Shown piece by piece: positions 36,321 to 48,768 of a stretch of DNA of 64,000 nucleotides. Location of the stretch: positions 321,501-385,500 of the forward strand of contig JACSYO010002133.1 of NCBI GenBank assembly GCA_016806645.1, given 5' to 3'. A model generated the notes under the pieces. That model saw nothing but the letters and a program-made list of their open reading frames with translations. It ran no database searches and had not been told where the DNA came from. Origin of the DNA: Ophiodon elongatus (lineage: Eukaryota > Chordata > Actinopteri > Perciformes > Hexagrammidae). How positions within the stretch are numbered: the stretch's first letter is position 1; each line of letters starts with the position of its first letter. A program made the position numbers and the translations under genes.

Positions 36321-37269
36321 GGCATGTACAGTATGGAGCTCTTTAATGGGATTTGCCTTTCAGCTGCTTTTCTATATGCTTCACCACAAAAATGCATTTG
36401 TACTTTGGACCAGTAAGCACATTCTGAACACTGAGCTTCCACGGATCCTTTCAATCAGCATCTGCTTAGCTGAATACATGAATGTAATGTGTTCAGGTTT
36501 TTACATTCCTCATACGCAGAGAACACGAGTCCTGCATGCAGCTTTTTTTGTTCGTTGTTTGTTAGGATTTACCAGCATAATTACACTAATTTGATCATCC
36601 TCAGACACATTTCTTGAAGTAAATCTTATCAGTATATATATTCTTGGGAATTGTTCTGACTTATTATTATTTCTAATATTTGTGTTAGAGGGTACTATCA
36701 ATTGTTCGGAATATCACAACTATTCCAACGGATTAATCAGCTTGGAGACGTTACTTGTCTTGTTGAGTTACTTGGTGAAGTGCCAAACCAAAAGTAACGT
36801 CTGGTGTAAATCAGCACTAACATTAGCAAACAAGGCTAACTGGCGTCCACTTCCCTTGTGAAATGTAAACTTCATAACACGATAGATAGGTCCGTCCAAA
36901 TGTTTCTTGTTGTGAAGGGGCATGTGTTTTAAATCACGAACAGTATGCCACCTGTGACCGTTTACCTCAACCCACGCCGTAAAACAACAACTACCCAAAA
37001 GCATTATTATTATTATTACACTATAAACATTACAGGAAATACCATACTAGACCTGAGGCCTAAACTTTCTTAACAAAAGTTGATGTAGTCACTGAACATT
37101 CACATCCAATTTCCTACAAAATTGAATCAAAGTAACAGGCTGCGAACACATCCACGACCACCAACATACTTAAGGCATGAACCTCAGCTACCGCCGAGCA
37201 TATAGCTGTGTGTATCCTAATTGTGTGCCAGCAAGTTGAAAATGAACTCAATCATTCCATGTCTGCTGG

Positions 37270-37440
37270 CTAGAGGTGTTCTGATACCAGTATCTGAAAT
37301 GCCTCCGATACAGCCTAAAATAATGGATCGGGGTATCGAGAAGTCTATGCGCTGATCCGATATGACGTTATCATATCATTTAATCGGCCCACATGTCACT
37401 CGCTGCCCGATATATACACCCTGCCTGATTGGTACTGTGG
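37270..37440. mobile_element. Probable DNA-transposon fragment rich in GATCCGATA
   Basis: It starts AGAGGTGTTCTGATACC, close to hAT-type ends, followed by repeated CCGATACAG, GATCGGGGTATCG and GATCCGATATGACG. This pattern is typical of decayed hAT-family elements in fish. The second terminus was not found. Confidence 0.4.
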
Positions 37441-38250
37441 ATGTGCAAATCTCAACAGATATGAAAAAGAACTGAGACGGCTCACTCTGTAGCTACTTTC
37501 ATCATCAGCTCCCCAAAAACTGACTTATTTTCATATTCTTTTCAACAAACACATTCATTGAAAACCAGGTCGTTGCGCTCTAACGCAATCTATTGAATCC
37601 ACTTAACGAGTCGAGTTTAGATTTTAAAGGCTTTTCTTTTGTGCCGCAGTATTAGGACCTGGCTGAGCAGCTGTGGATTATGCATGCCCACCTCTCTACA
37701 TGGAGTTGTAAAAACAGAACAGAGAGTAGCCCTGAAAAAGCAGTTTTATGTTCAAGATTCTGTCCGCAGCACATGTTCAATACAAGCAGATCCTTGTGAT
37801 TTTCTCCTGAAACCGCCAGTGTGCTTTAGTCTGTGGAACATTTCTGCCTTCCTGAGCCGAACTAAATGCTAATGGACCCGGCAGGTTAACCGGGGCCATT
37901 ATATGACAACTCTCTCCAGTCCAAATCTTTTCATATGGAAGACAAAGTTCAATAACGAACACAGAAAAACTGGCTTTTCAGCTTGACAGGGCCTCTTTGA
38001 GCAGGTGTTTCAGCTTAAACTCTGCAGACATGAACAATGCCAATGATGTTTAACACAGACGCAGAGGATCTCTCTCCCAGAATGGTATTTCCTCTTTTAT
38101 TTTAAAGCTGGAAGCAATTTCAGCCCAGTGGGTTTGCCAACTCTCTCTTTCTCCCCACACTCTGGTCATATCCTATATCAACCTTTGTCCTGTGCAAACA
38201 CGAAACACACACTGAGCGTATTTACAGCACAGAAACTTTTCTTTTCTTTT

Positions 38251-38252
38251 CA

Positions 38253-38296
<44 letters not shown>

Positions 38297-38303
38297 CACA
38301 CAC
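38251..38303. repeat. (CACG)n microsatellite
   Basis: Eleven to twelve CACG units run into a CA tail. It is the only long CpG-containing tetranucleotide array in the window. Confidence 0.96.
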
Positions 38304-38389
38304 TTTGTCAGCGATTCTGGTGAAAGATTGTTGATTTTTTAACTTAACACTAAAACAAATACCCCCCCCCAAATGTAACGTCCCGCTTG

Positions 38390-38645
38390 CTCCCACTGCC
38401 TTTCTCTTCATACATCCATGGCCTTTCCCCTGCATTGCCCCCTGTTGCTGATTGGCTGGAATAGTGTTGTGTAGCTCGGCCCGAGCCGCTTTGTTTATTT
38501 CCCATTTACAGACCCGAGGCTGTGTTTGAACACCAGATTTTCTTTTAGGGCATACACAGAGCAGACGGCCAGCGGACCGTGAGGAGACATTCCCGGAATT
38601 TGTCGACAAGTGTGTTGGATTAGAATCACAGACTCCACCTTTAAT
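38390..38645. mobile_element. Probable interspersed repeat ending AGACTCCACCTTTAA
   Basis: The region is a dense, GC-richer patch containing GTTGCTGATTGGCTGGAATA, AGCTCGGCCCGAGCCGC, GAACACCAGATTTTC and GAATCACAGACTCCACC. I believe it belongs to a dispersed fish repeat, but there is only one copy here so I cannot prove it from the window. Confidence 0.35.
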
Positions 38646-38689
38646 ATGCTTACATGCACAAAAAGTACACATATAAGTTGCCTACATTT

Positions 38690-39125
38690 ACTTGCACAAC
38701 TAATATTCCACTATTATTCCTAATAATGACAACATTACAACTTTGATACAGGTCTTGCATATTTCGTTTGGATATTCCGAATGTAGCATTTTTGTCTTCA
38801 CTGTTGCGTTCTGTGCATGTGTATATGTGTTGGAGCCTATTCTCATGTGTGGCCGTAAAACAAAAATAGGAACGCAGTTTTGCACAACTTGCAGAATGGT
38901 GACAACGAGGGTACACCACAGAGCAACATGACTGCAGTTGAAAAAGGAGGTAAAGTTAAGCTATTTCAAGAGCTATGTCATGGGGGCGTTTTACATTAAT
39001 TGAAGTATGCACGGCTGCAGGTAAATAGGAATATTAGTTTAAATTTTATTTTCATTAGTGGTGTAAACAGCTCGGAATATTGTCTTTTTTGGAATAAAGG
39101 CAAAAACTGGAATATTTTGTGCCTG
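38690..39125. repeat. GGAATATT-rich region with inverted termini
   Basis: ACTAATATTCC at 38699 is the exact inverse complement of GGAATATTAGT near 39028. Further GGAATATT copies occur near 39075 and 39108. The spacing and inverted arrangement resemble a short MITE-like or composite repeat, with no coding capacity. Confidence 0.4.
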
Positions 39126-39479
39126 TAAATGAACCGGCACCTGCTTTCCATTCTCCCCTCTTCTAGCATATTCCTGGAATCTCACCCTCCACACACAACA
39201 CATGCACACATGCACACGCACGCAGTGTCTACTCTCAGCCCGTTTATGGTCTCCGTATTGAGGGGCCCCTGTTTGATCTGCCTGACGTGTTTCTGTTTCG
39301 CAAACTCCTCTGGGGCTTTCTGAGAGAGAGCGGGAGGATATAGGAGGATCAAGGATGAAAGGGAGTAAACTCAAAGGTTTAGAGATCAGTTCGGGGATCT
39401 GACATGATCTCCTGTCAGCTATAAGATGATCCATTTGTACCGTTTTCATTTAGATTATGGAAAGTCAAGCGATACCACC

Positions 39480-40235
39480 CCTACTTTGAAATGGCTGGTG
39501 CTTTGAATGGTGTACATATAGCTTGTTTAACAGTCTCACCAGTGTGTCAGTCAGAGAATACTCCAACATACCTCGACATGGACATTCATGGACAGTCATG
39601 GTTCCCAGAGGATGAAGAAGCTGAATCATTATGTTTTTGCCCATGCTGGCAACATCGCCCTAGGGTGTGGCTATGTTGATTGGTCGGTCCACCACTTTGG
39701 TCCAGACTGAAATATCTCAACAACTATTGAATGAATTGCCATGAAATTTGGTACAGACATTCATACAGTCCACAGAAGGTGAATCTTTTTTAAACCATGG
39801 TGGTGCCCTGACTTTTCCTCTGGCACGACCACAAGGTTAACATTCGTGGTTGGGAGTGAAATGCCTCAACAATTGGACGCAGTATCGTCAAAATTGGCAT
39901 ACACATTCATGTTCTCCTCTTCATGATTTGTAATAACTTATGTTATCCTGTAACTTTCCATCTTTTAGCGCCAGCATCAGGTGATAATTTTACTTCATCC
40001 AATACTTTGGTTTATGGCTTAATACCTGTAAAACTAATGACATCAGCCTCAGTGTCACTTTGTATTTAGTGCCAGTTAGCAAATGTTAGCATACTAACGC
40101 GTTACATTAAGATTCTGAACATGGTAAACATTATAGGCTACCTGCTAAATACACGCATGTTAGCCTTGTTGTCATGTTAACGTGTTATTGCCCTGCTGGT
40201 TGTTAGCATTTAGCTCAAAGAAACGCTATGCCTCT
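39480..40235 (+). mobile_element. GTTAGCATGCTAAC-type teleost repeat, copy 3 (longest)
   Basis: The longest copy shows GGTCCAGACTGAAATATCTC, TTGCCATGAAATTTGGTACA, CCTGACTTTTCCTCTGGC, CTAATGACATCAGCCTCAG and the TTAGCAAATGTTAGCATACT tail. An upstream CATGGTTCCCAGAGGATGAA block (near 39598) precedes the TTGCCATGAAATTTGG block (near 39738) although it would be expected after it. This suggests partial tandem duplication or two nested copies. Confidence 0.6.
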
Positions 40236-41730
40236 TGATGGTTTCTTTCTAACCTTTCCTCTAATCCCACCATCAGAAATGTCAAAACCCAATGGTGAGA
40301 TTCCTTGAGATTGAGAACATGCATACTCCTCTGAGGATGAACCCTTTTCATTTTGGACATAAGCCTTACTGTTGTGTCTCAGATAGTCTTTCTATGTTGT
40401 GAATTAGCACTTACATCTGCTAAGTTTGCACTCTCGTTGACACAAACATACAGCCCGCCAAATACACTACCAGTTATATCTACAAATTAGCATTCAATGT
40501 GGTTTAGTTTCCATGGGACCAGTCTGCTTCCTTTATCAGTCATCAGGCTGCTGTGAGTCAGTGCTGGCTGGGACTGAACCTGAATATTTCATAACTACAT
40601 TTTGTTTCATTGATTTCTGGCGAAATGCTGTTAACCGAGTTACTGCGGGAGCTTGGGCCTCCACTCTCTGTACAGAGGAGGATTGTGTGCGGGAACTTAT
40701 CTGTCGGTTACACTAAATATTAAGATAGATCAGGCATTAGCTTCGCTTGGACTTGTTTTTTCCATTTCAGATAGGATAAAAAAAATGTGCAGACAAACAC
40801 GAGAGCGGTATCATTCTTCTCATTTAACTCTGTGCAAGACAGCAAATGAGTGTCTTTCTCAAAATGTCAAACTATTCTGTCACATGTGTGTCAGTAAATT
40901 ATGACGCATCGCCTAAAAGGGACCACTGACAGGAGCATGAAACATTAGCCTTCATGAAAGTAGCACAACATCCCCCTCTCACACACACAAACACAGGTAT
41001 GTCAAATCACATGAATGACACATGTTTGCACATGTATATTTGCTAATGTTAGCAAATATGCTCGCCCCCACATGCCTGCACTTGCACATACTCCCTTGTC
41101 AGTTTGAGCGTAGCCATGTGTCAGTCCATCCTTAAAAACCTCCTCACAGGGCTGGGTGGCGGTTATGGAAGGAACTGGAGGGGCCACAGGGGTCCCCCGT
41201 GTTTATTTAAGGTGAAACCGTCACCGAGTTTACATTCCTTCCTTCGGTGGGACTGAATGGACAAGCAGGACTGATTTATTTGTAAAACCCGAGCGGAGTT
41301 GAGCTGTAGGATCTTTATGGATGTAGAGACTGAATCCTCATCATATAGTACGCTTTATTTGGTCTCAGTCGGATAAAATAACATTAGTGTAGCTCACAGT
41401 AGGGCGATTCTTACTGGAGGTGAATGTGTGTTAGTTCCTTACGCGCAGAGTTGGTTATTTGCCCCCTAAGGTTGCTGCAACCTAGAAAATCACGGGAACT
41501 GTGATTTAGGTCTGGTGGAGGAACCTGTTTGGGGCAGTTGCAAGGACAAGGAATATAGGTGCAGTTCTGGGAGAAGTTTTTATTCTAAAAAGGAAAAAAA
41601 GTTCTCAGTAAGAGCCAAGCTTTATCTAGTGTAGACGTTTTTCAGTCCAGTGTGGGTTTTGAAGCATACTCAACAGAGCGCTACCACTGTGCTGCTGATT
41701 GAATGGTTGTATTGATAACCGAAAGTGACT

Positions 41731-41748
41731 GTGTGTGCGTGTGTGCGT

Positions 41749-41808
<60 letters not shown>

Positions 41809-41814
41809 GTGTGT
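41731..41814. repeat. (GT)n microsatellite
   Basis: Imperfect GTGTGC start, GTAT interruption, about 20 pure GT units and a GTGC end. A GA array follows 170 bp later. Confidence 0.97.
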
Positions 41815-41983
41815 TAAGGTCGATCACACTCTGACTTGTGGGAATGCGTGGAGTCTGACCAGAAAATGGATTGCATTGAGAGCTAGAACTGGTAGTTTGG
41901 ACCCTCCGGGAATCTCCGGCTGCCTGACCGTCCCTTGATCAGACTTTAAATATTTATATGACATTTTGACACAGAGCCTGTGT

Positions 41984-41984
<1 letters not shown>

Positions 41985-42060
<76 letters not shown>
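41985..42060. repeat. (GA)n microsatellite
   Basis: Seventy-six bases of GA with one AAG slip near the end; a pure polypurine tract. Confidence 0.97.
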
Positions 42061-42061
<1 letters not shown>

Positions 42062-42351
42062 TTTGCCCTGAGCTGTATGGGACACTATAAGACAGAACTG
42101 GACTGCTCTCCCCATGCTTTGCTTTGAATCAGGACCCTGGGGTGTTTGCCATCTGCAGCCTGGCATCAAGAGGCCTCGCAGATTATGTCATGATATGCCA
42201 TCAGGAAAATGGTCAGTTTTCCACTGAAGACATTTCCAACCATCATATGTTAAGTTTTACTGCTCTGCTGTTGACAGCAAATATCTTTACTTCCTGCCAT
42301 CTTTACTGTCACTCACTATACCTGCACTCGTACGGGTACTGAGGTCTATTG

Positions 42352-42836
42352 AAGCGATTTCCAACCATGGGTACCTGGGTATACTGGAGATGTCAGGGGA
42401 TATATGGAAAGATTAACGTGTAGCTGAGTTTGACAAAATAGAAATTATGGTGAAAGATCCAATTAGGATAATGGACAAATGTTTGAATAGTTAGCTAAAC
42501 GTAATGGATAAACTAATCAAATAGTCATTAGCTTAAGACAATAAGTAATTGGATAAATGGTTACGAACGATGCCAAAAGTATAGGCCTAATGAAAGGTAA
42601 AATGTAAATAAAAGGTCAAATAAATGCACTCCAAGTGGAAGTAGTATGAATATAAACTTGGCCAAACAGACGTAAACATTGACAGTTCATTTGTATGAAA
42701 TAAATACCATAAGAAGATCCACTTTTAAATAATCAATAAAATGAACATTTGGAACAAGATGGGTGTTGTGGATGTGTTCAGTGTTTAGTTTATATTATAG
42801 GAGGGTACTTCAGACAATAAAAGTTGAGAACCACTG
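42352..42836. mobile_element. hAT-like non-autonomous DNA element
   Basis: The right end, read inward, is CAGTGGTTCTCAACTTTT, a classic hAT-type terminus. The left end, AAGCGATTTCCAACC, matches it at 9 of 14 positions. The element is flanked by GTCTATTG (42344-42351) and GTCTACAG (42837-42844), which agree at 6 of 8 bases as an aged 8-bp target-site duplication. Eight bp is the duplication size of hAT transposons. The 485-bp interior is AT-rich with no transposase frame, so it would depend on an element elsewhere. Confidence 0.6.
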
Positions 42837-43791
42837 GTCTACAGGACACAATGTGCCTGTCTTCGCCTGGCTTCCTACTCTTATGAATATTGGGACTTTA
42901 AACACCTTTGCTTGTTTTCGCTAATTAAATCTTCAGCAATGTTGGGCAGTTGATTTCCTTAAACACTTCCTCGTCTAATTTTGAGTTTACCTCTTAAGTT
43001 TGGCTCTCGGGCATTGGCAGGCGATTTCCCTTGCTCAGGATGTTGATCAGTGGTGTATAATGTGCATTATCCTCTGTAAGACGTATTAAGGGCTTATTTC
43101 GGTAAGACACTCGAGCTCTTTAAATCAGAACCCGGCCCGCTTGCGAGCTTTCTCCACCATCTTTATTCTATAAACTGCACACCAAAGCCAAGAAGGTTTT
43201 GGCCGAGGCTGCAAAGTTTTTTGCTACATTATTCTAATTGCCTTCAACCTGTAATCAATATTTACGGCACAGACAACCCATAAGGTTGGAGGACTAAGCA
43301 TTTCTCCCTCTCTTCTCCTGCCTTTGATTTGATTAAGGAAGACTGCAGCCAGACTGAAAGTGCGCTTCCTGGTTATAGCTCAGGACAACTGGGGGATGAG
43401 GTTTTTTTTTTTTTTCTCCAGCATCACTATGTGATAACTCTTGACCTTTCAAGATACATTTCGAGTCAAAAAGTGTTGTCAGAAAATATTTGCCTCATTG
43501 TGAATTGAACGATCTGCTCAACACAATCGACCTCTGTCATGCATTGTTTGCAAAATTGAAAGGCATTCGGAGAACACATAAAAAGGTCAGATAGGAAGAA
43601 AAGAAAAAAGGGGAAATGGAGGCGAGGACGCGTTGACAAAGAGGAGGGAGTGCAGAGGAACTGGGGTAAGTGGGATGAGGAAGGAGAGGAAAAAAGGGCC
43701 GGTGAAGGAGAAGAAACAGTGAGAAATCAAGTCTCCAGAGTGTGAAAGGCCAACAGCCCACGCTGTGATTCCATCTGGCCTCCTCGCTCAG

Positions 43792-43793
<2 letters not shown>

Positions 43794-43851
<58 letters not shown>
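43794..43851. repeat. (GT)n microsatellite
   Basis: About 29 pure GT units, followed by a looser TGTGTTTGTGTATGT-type region to about 44000. Confidence 0.97.
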
Positions 43852-43852
<1 letters not shown>

Positions 43853-45482
43853 CAGCGAGTGGAAGCGCGCCAGAGCAAGAAATGACCCCGTATATGTGTT
43901 TGTGTATGTACACGTTGGGCTGCATATGTGTGTTTTTTATGCGAGTACATGCCTGCACGTCTGTGTTTGCTCGCAAGTTCATGTTTTTTGTGCGTGTGCG
44001 ATGTAATGCTCATGTATGGCAGTGCGGCGTGAAGAAGGAAGGGTCCCCAGACCCTCGGCATTACGGTGTCATTGCCTGACCTGTATACAGGGACTGAAAT
44101 AAGTCAATGGGGACACATCTGTGATACCGGCAGTACATGAGGCTGCCAAAGACGCCCACTTAGAGAGTGGGCGGAAAACTTTTATTTGAGCGTTGCCGTT
44201 TCTTTTAAACTTGTATTTTGCAGCCGTCGTGTGTTTTTCTTTTTTTTTGAAGCCCTACACCAAAGGCCTGCACTGATTTCTCGTACTTTGCAGCTGTCAT
44301 TGTAAAAGCACAGGCAAGATAACACTCCTTTCTTTTCGAATGGAAATAATTAATTTTGGAATAATCCAAAGTTAAAGACAGTTTGAGGTCTGTGGGCCTT
44401 CCTTTCATTGAATTTCCTATTGGCACCAAGATGCAATTTTTTAAGGAACATTGTCTTCCCCTCTCAGGAAAATGTGAAACAATTCCAGACACTTATATTG
44501 CCTTACTTTTAATATTTGAATATATTTCCAATGGGATATAATTTGTCCAAGTGTACTGTATATATGTTATATGTCTGAATAACACTCTCTGTTGTCGTGA
44601 TAACCCTATTTCCCAACCGTGTTGTTTTGATCTCATAAGAAGTACTGTTCAAATGAGTGCTGGACACACGTCCTCTCCTGTAAGAAGCTTGTGATCCATG
44701 TAATTATTTATTTTGGAACAGCCCGTCTGTATGGTTAATTCTCAGCACATGTGTGATTTATTGCTCTCCGCTCTGGAGAGGTCATGTTGTAGTGGTCTGC
44801 TATCTAGTGCCAATAATGTGCACAGACAAAGAGGAGTCAAAAAATGATAAGAAGTTAAGAGGCAAACCCGGAAAAACCGTCCCAGTACTGATTTGTAACA
44901 TATACATATTTGTACAGTTATTAATGCTAGCACAGGACATATTTATCCATGTATAGTGCAGCTCTCCGACACCCTGACCATGTCTGGGAAAACTAACTAT
45001 CCACGGAGTTCATTATGTAAACGGCTTACAGTAAATTGGCGAACTCAAAATAATCTCTTGCATTTTACAGTACTTTGCCCCTTTGGCCTATTTCAACTTG
45101 TTAAACAACAACAACACAAAAAAACAAGTCCAGCAACATAATCTCCTCCTGCTTCAATAACAAATGGTGATGAAACAAACAGCTTTTCAAATCCCTCAGA
45201 ATCCAGCTCCCTTCACTCCCCAAATACTGCCTTGTCCCTAAATATCCCTTGACCCATTTCAGGCTTTAGTTGGAGATGGTTTACCCTGTCTTGCATAAAA
45301 GGTATGTCTAATGTGATTTTTGACAAATTTAAGGCTGTAAATGTTGCTTTCTAGGAGCAAAGGAATGATTCACCACCAGTCAGTTATTCACTGCTGTATA
45401 TATATATGTATATATACACTTTTTATACGCAATCTTAGAAGTAGTAGTTTTTTATCTACATTTGAGTTCACAGAGCAAGCAG

Positions 45483-45520
<38 letters not shown>

Positions 45521-45527
45521 TTCTCTG
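45483..45527. repeat. (CT)n microsatellite
   Basis: CT array with AT and TT interruptions. Confidence 0.95.
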
Positions 45528-46339
45528 TAACTCAAAGCACTGACATCATGATCATGATTATGATTTAAAAAAAAATAAACTCAGCTTGTGATAGTTTAAT
45601 GTAACATGAGTCTTTAAAAACTTATTACCAAACACTAAAGATGCCAAAAAAACAAGGTTTCACACATTTTTACCAAGCAGCACGCAGCAATTATTTCTTT
45701 CTTGTGACTCAAAAAAGGGGAATTAAAGGTGCCAATACCCACTATTTGGCTCATTTGAGATGAAATCATTAGAAAACACTGAAATAGGTTTCAAAGTCGC
45801 TGCCAACGACATCTTGGCGGATGAATATGATGACAATTAAAAGCCAACGGTTTCATCACCCCCTTCTAAAGGTCCTCCAAATCCCCCAGCTTGTCTCATG
45901 TTGACCTTTACCTATTTCCGTTACTGGCAATGAACAGCTACCGCTGACCTTCCTGTGGGGAGTCATGGACAGTCACAGGAAGGGGACTACGCAAAGAGGT
46001 AAAGAAAGTGAATAAAGACATCTGATCTCCTCCCAGATGGCCTTTTCAAATCCGTCACAGTGGCATAAATGATGACATGAGAGCATCTATAATACAACCA
46101 TTGGAATTCATTAAAATCCAAAAGAGATTCAGCGTGCTGATTGGTGCAGTGTGACCACATGCTGCCGGAAAGATTTTTTCCTTTTTTCTTTTTTTTTTTT
46201 GCCTGGTGGATCCAGACAGGGTGGCCTTTTACTGGGCTGCAGTAAAGAACGCCAGCCTCCTCCAGCTATTCATTATCTTAAGTGTGTCTGCAGCAGACAG
46301 TGAGAGTTCAGCTGCACGGTGGGAAAGACTGCTGAAACA

Positions 46340-46455
46340 AGCTTTTCAAAAAGGGAAGATCTCACAGAACACCGCTAATTAATGAGAGGATGTGATGAGT
46401 CTGATTAGGGCGGCTGACGAGCCCATCCCATTCGCTTGTTGCTGTGACAATATTT
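46340..46455. promoter_or_regulatory. Candidate conserved regulatory block (short)
   Basis: About 115 bp of unique sequence around CGCTAATTAATGAGAGG and GCTGTGACAATATTTTTC. The call rests on motif content alone. Confidence 0.2.
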
Positions 46456-48049
46456 TTCACCCTAAAAAAGTACTTATTACTTGGTCCCCACTCTAAAGTC
46501 GGATTATTGGTTCACAAATATACTCTCAGAATATACACAACGCATTATTACTTTCCTGCTAATTCATACGATTTGGTGGTGGTAGCCTCTTTAATAAATA
46601 ATTAAATAATTCAGTGCTGTGAATCAATAGGAGACCATATAGAGTTGATGTCTGGTGAGCTTTCTGAGGTTGATCAGACTCACCTGTTGATTTGCACCTT
46701 GATCAGTGTAATGAGCCAGGAAGAGGAGCAGAGGAAGAGGCTGATTAAACTAATCTTGTAACCGTCTTCCTGCATCTTCTACTGATTAAACACTGTAAAT
46801 GTTAAATGGTTTGCTGCCGCCTAAGTGAGACAGGAAGAGAAACTCTGCCCCGTCTCTGTGTATGTGTGTGGTGAGGTGTACCTAGTCATCCAGAAAAGTG
46901 GACGAGTTTTCAGATCCTTCACTTAAAGCTTCTATAAGGAACTTTCATTTCATTTTTCAAAAGCGGTAGTGTTTCCGAGAACCAGAGTCCCTTTAGAAAA
47001 CCTCTCATTTTACTGCGGCAGGGTCTGACAGTCCTGGTTCTCCGGTGCCTCCCTTACCTCCAGCTGGAGTCTGAGCTGAAGGAGTTTCTGGTGAACCCGC
47101 ATGTTTCATCTGATTTCGTGCAGAATCCGACTCAGTGGCACTGATGACAAGCATTTGGAATAACTATGTAGAAATAGTCATTCTTCTCGCTGACGGTCTC
47201 GTTTACTAATGTAGGTCATATAGAGGTATCGGTATTAAAATGACACTGTTTCTTAAAAAGTAAAAGTAGTAACATCATACTGTCAAAATACTGGATGACA
47301 AGTAAATGTCTTGCATTCAGAACCTTGCTTAAGTAAAATGATGTGCCATTACATGCGCCTAGTTTCAGAACAATAGTTCTCAGACAAATGTGTTCTCAAC
47401 TTTTGTACCGTAACAAGACAATTAAATAAAGTCAAGTGAGGTGAACATATTTCAATATCACTGCTTATTGGTGGTTCCCACAAACACCTTTGCCACAGCA
47501 ATGCAGCCAACCAACCAGACACATTTGTTTGATTCATACATCCATCATCAAAATGAATTGTTATTCAGGCACATGAAAGGAAAGCTAATCAATCGTGTTT
47601 GCACAACTCTAGGATGTTCCTTCAGTCAAGGTCGTCTCTTTCTTTCTCAGAGCGGTGTATGATCTGAAACAGACATCAACTCTGTTTGGTCCCCAGCAGT
47701 CTAGACACGGTCTAGACTGAGTTGATACTCCTCCTTAAACTCACTGAAGTATCGATGTACAGACAGATCTTCATTCTTTATGTGGAGGCTTTTGGTAAAT
47801 ATTCCCAAATCATTTAACTGTTTTTTTAAACAGTGATGTTTGTTGGCAGTGGGCAAATGCAAAGTCAATTAAGTTTAGTTGCCTGTTAATTACCACGGTG
47901 AAAAAATTATTTGAGCCGACATCTCGCACTAAGAGTGCAATAAAAGCAGCCATTGTTGAGTTTATATCAATCAGTGAATAATTACCTTCCAATCAAACCA
48001 AACAAGAGACCTCTTGGGAACACAGTAGAAAGACGTAGATAAAATAGTT

Positions 48050-48360
48050 GCTTTTTGGGCCGAAATGAAATTAGTATTTTCTCTGGAATGCCTGGTTTTT
48101 AATTTCCATAATGGTCCAAAAAGGTTAGGGAAATGAAATTACAATCGGAAATTAGAAAAAGCAATGTCTGCTTCATGTCGTATCTTTTCTTTCTCGTTCT
48201 CCACTTTTAAAGAGTCGCTCGCGCTTTAAGCAGCGCAAAGCCGAGAAAATCCGCTCAGACAAAAAGAGCCCCTTATCTTTCTCTCTCCATAACAATGGAA
48301 ATCCAATACATTTTATTACTCATAGAAATTCTAATTAATGCTGGGTTTATAAAATGAGGC
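48050..48360. promoter_or_regulatory. Candidate conserved regulatory block
   Basis: Repeat-free sequence with TTTTTAATTTCC, GGAAATTAG, CATAACAATGG (SOX-type), TCTAATTAATGCTGGG and TTTATAAAA. It has no coding frame on either strand. Confidence 0.25.
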
Positions 48361-48710
48361 CAATCAGTCAATATTATCTACAGTCTGCGCTGGATGCAGT
48401 CTTAGCTGTGGAGCAAAACGAGGACTCCGACATGACACAATGTAATATCTCATTTCTGAGTCGGAGCAGCAGGGCCGCTGCAGACATGCCAGATTTCTGT
48501 ATTGAGAACAGCCTGACGCTGCATCTCAGGCCGTCTCTTTCTGCTTCACTTCACTCACTTTGCAGATGAGGTTGGCAGCGGTCGCCCGCTCCGTATTTCA
48601 GACTAATTTATGACCTCTGCAGAGGAGGGTGCATTAGGAAGATCAGCCACGTCAACCTCTGCCATGCTGTAACAACTGGCCATGAGAAGGCAGAAGAACA
48701 AACCACTAAA

Positions 48711-48711
48711 C

Positions 48712-48768
<57 letters not shown>
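48711..48768. repeat. Compound (GT)n-(GA)n microsatellite
   Basis: About nine GT units change directly into about 19 GA units. Confidence 0.96.

Larger units (their letters stand above)
33590..37260. other. Gene-free stretch
   Basis: AT-rich unique sequence with one 19-bp tandem duplication and a TTC repeat. The frame at 35404-35604 reads smoothly but matches nothing I know. Confidence 0.7.
40240..42340. other. Gene-free stretch
   Basis: Only the GT and GA arrays stand out. No exon or element recognised. Confidence 0.7.

Noticed and set aside
38251..38303. Direct repeats that might suggest a CRISPR-like array
   Set aside because: It is a simple CACG tetranucleotide microsatellite in a vertebrate sequence, with no spacers.
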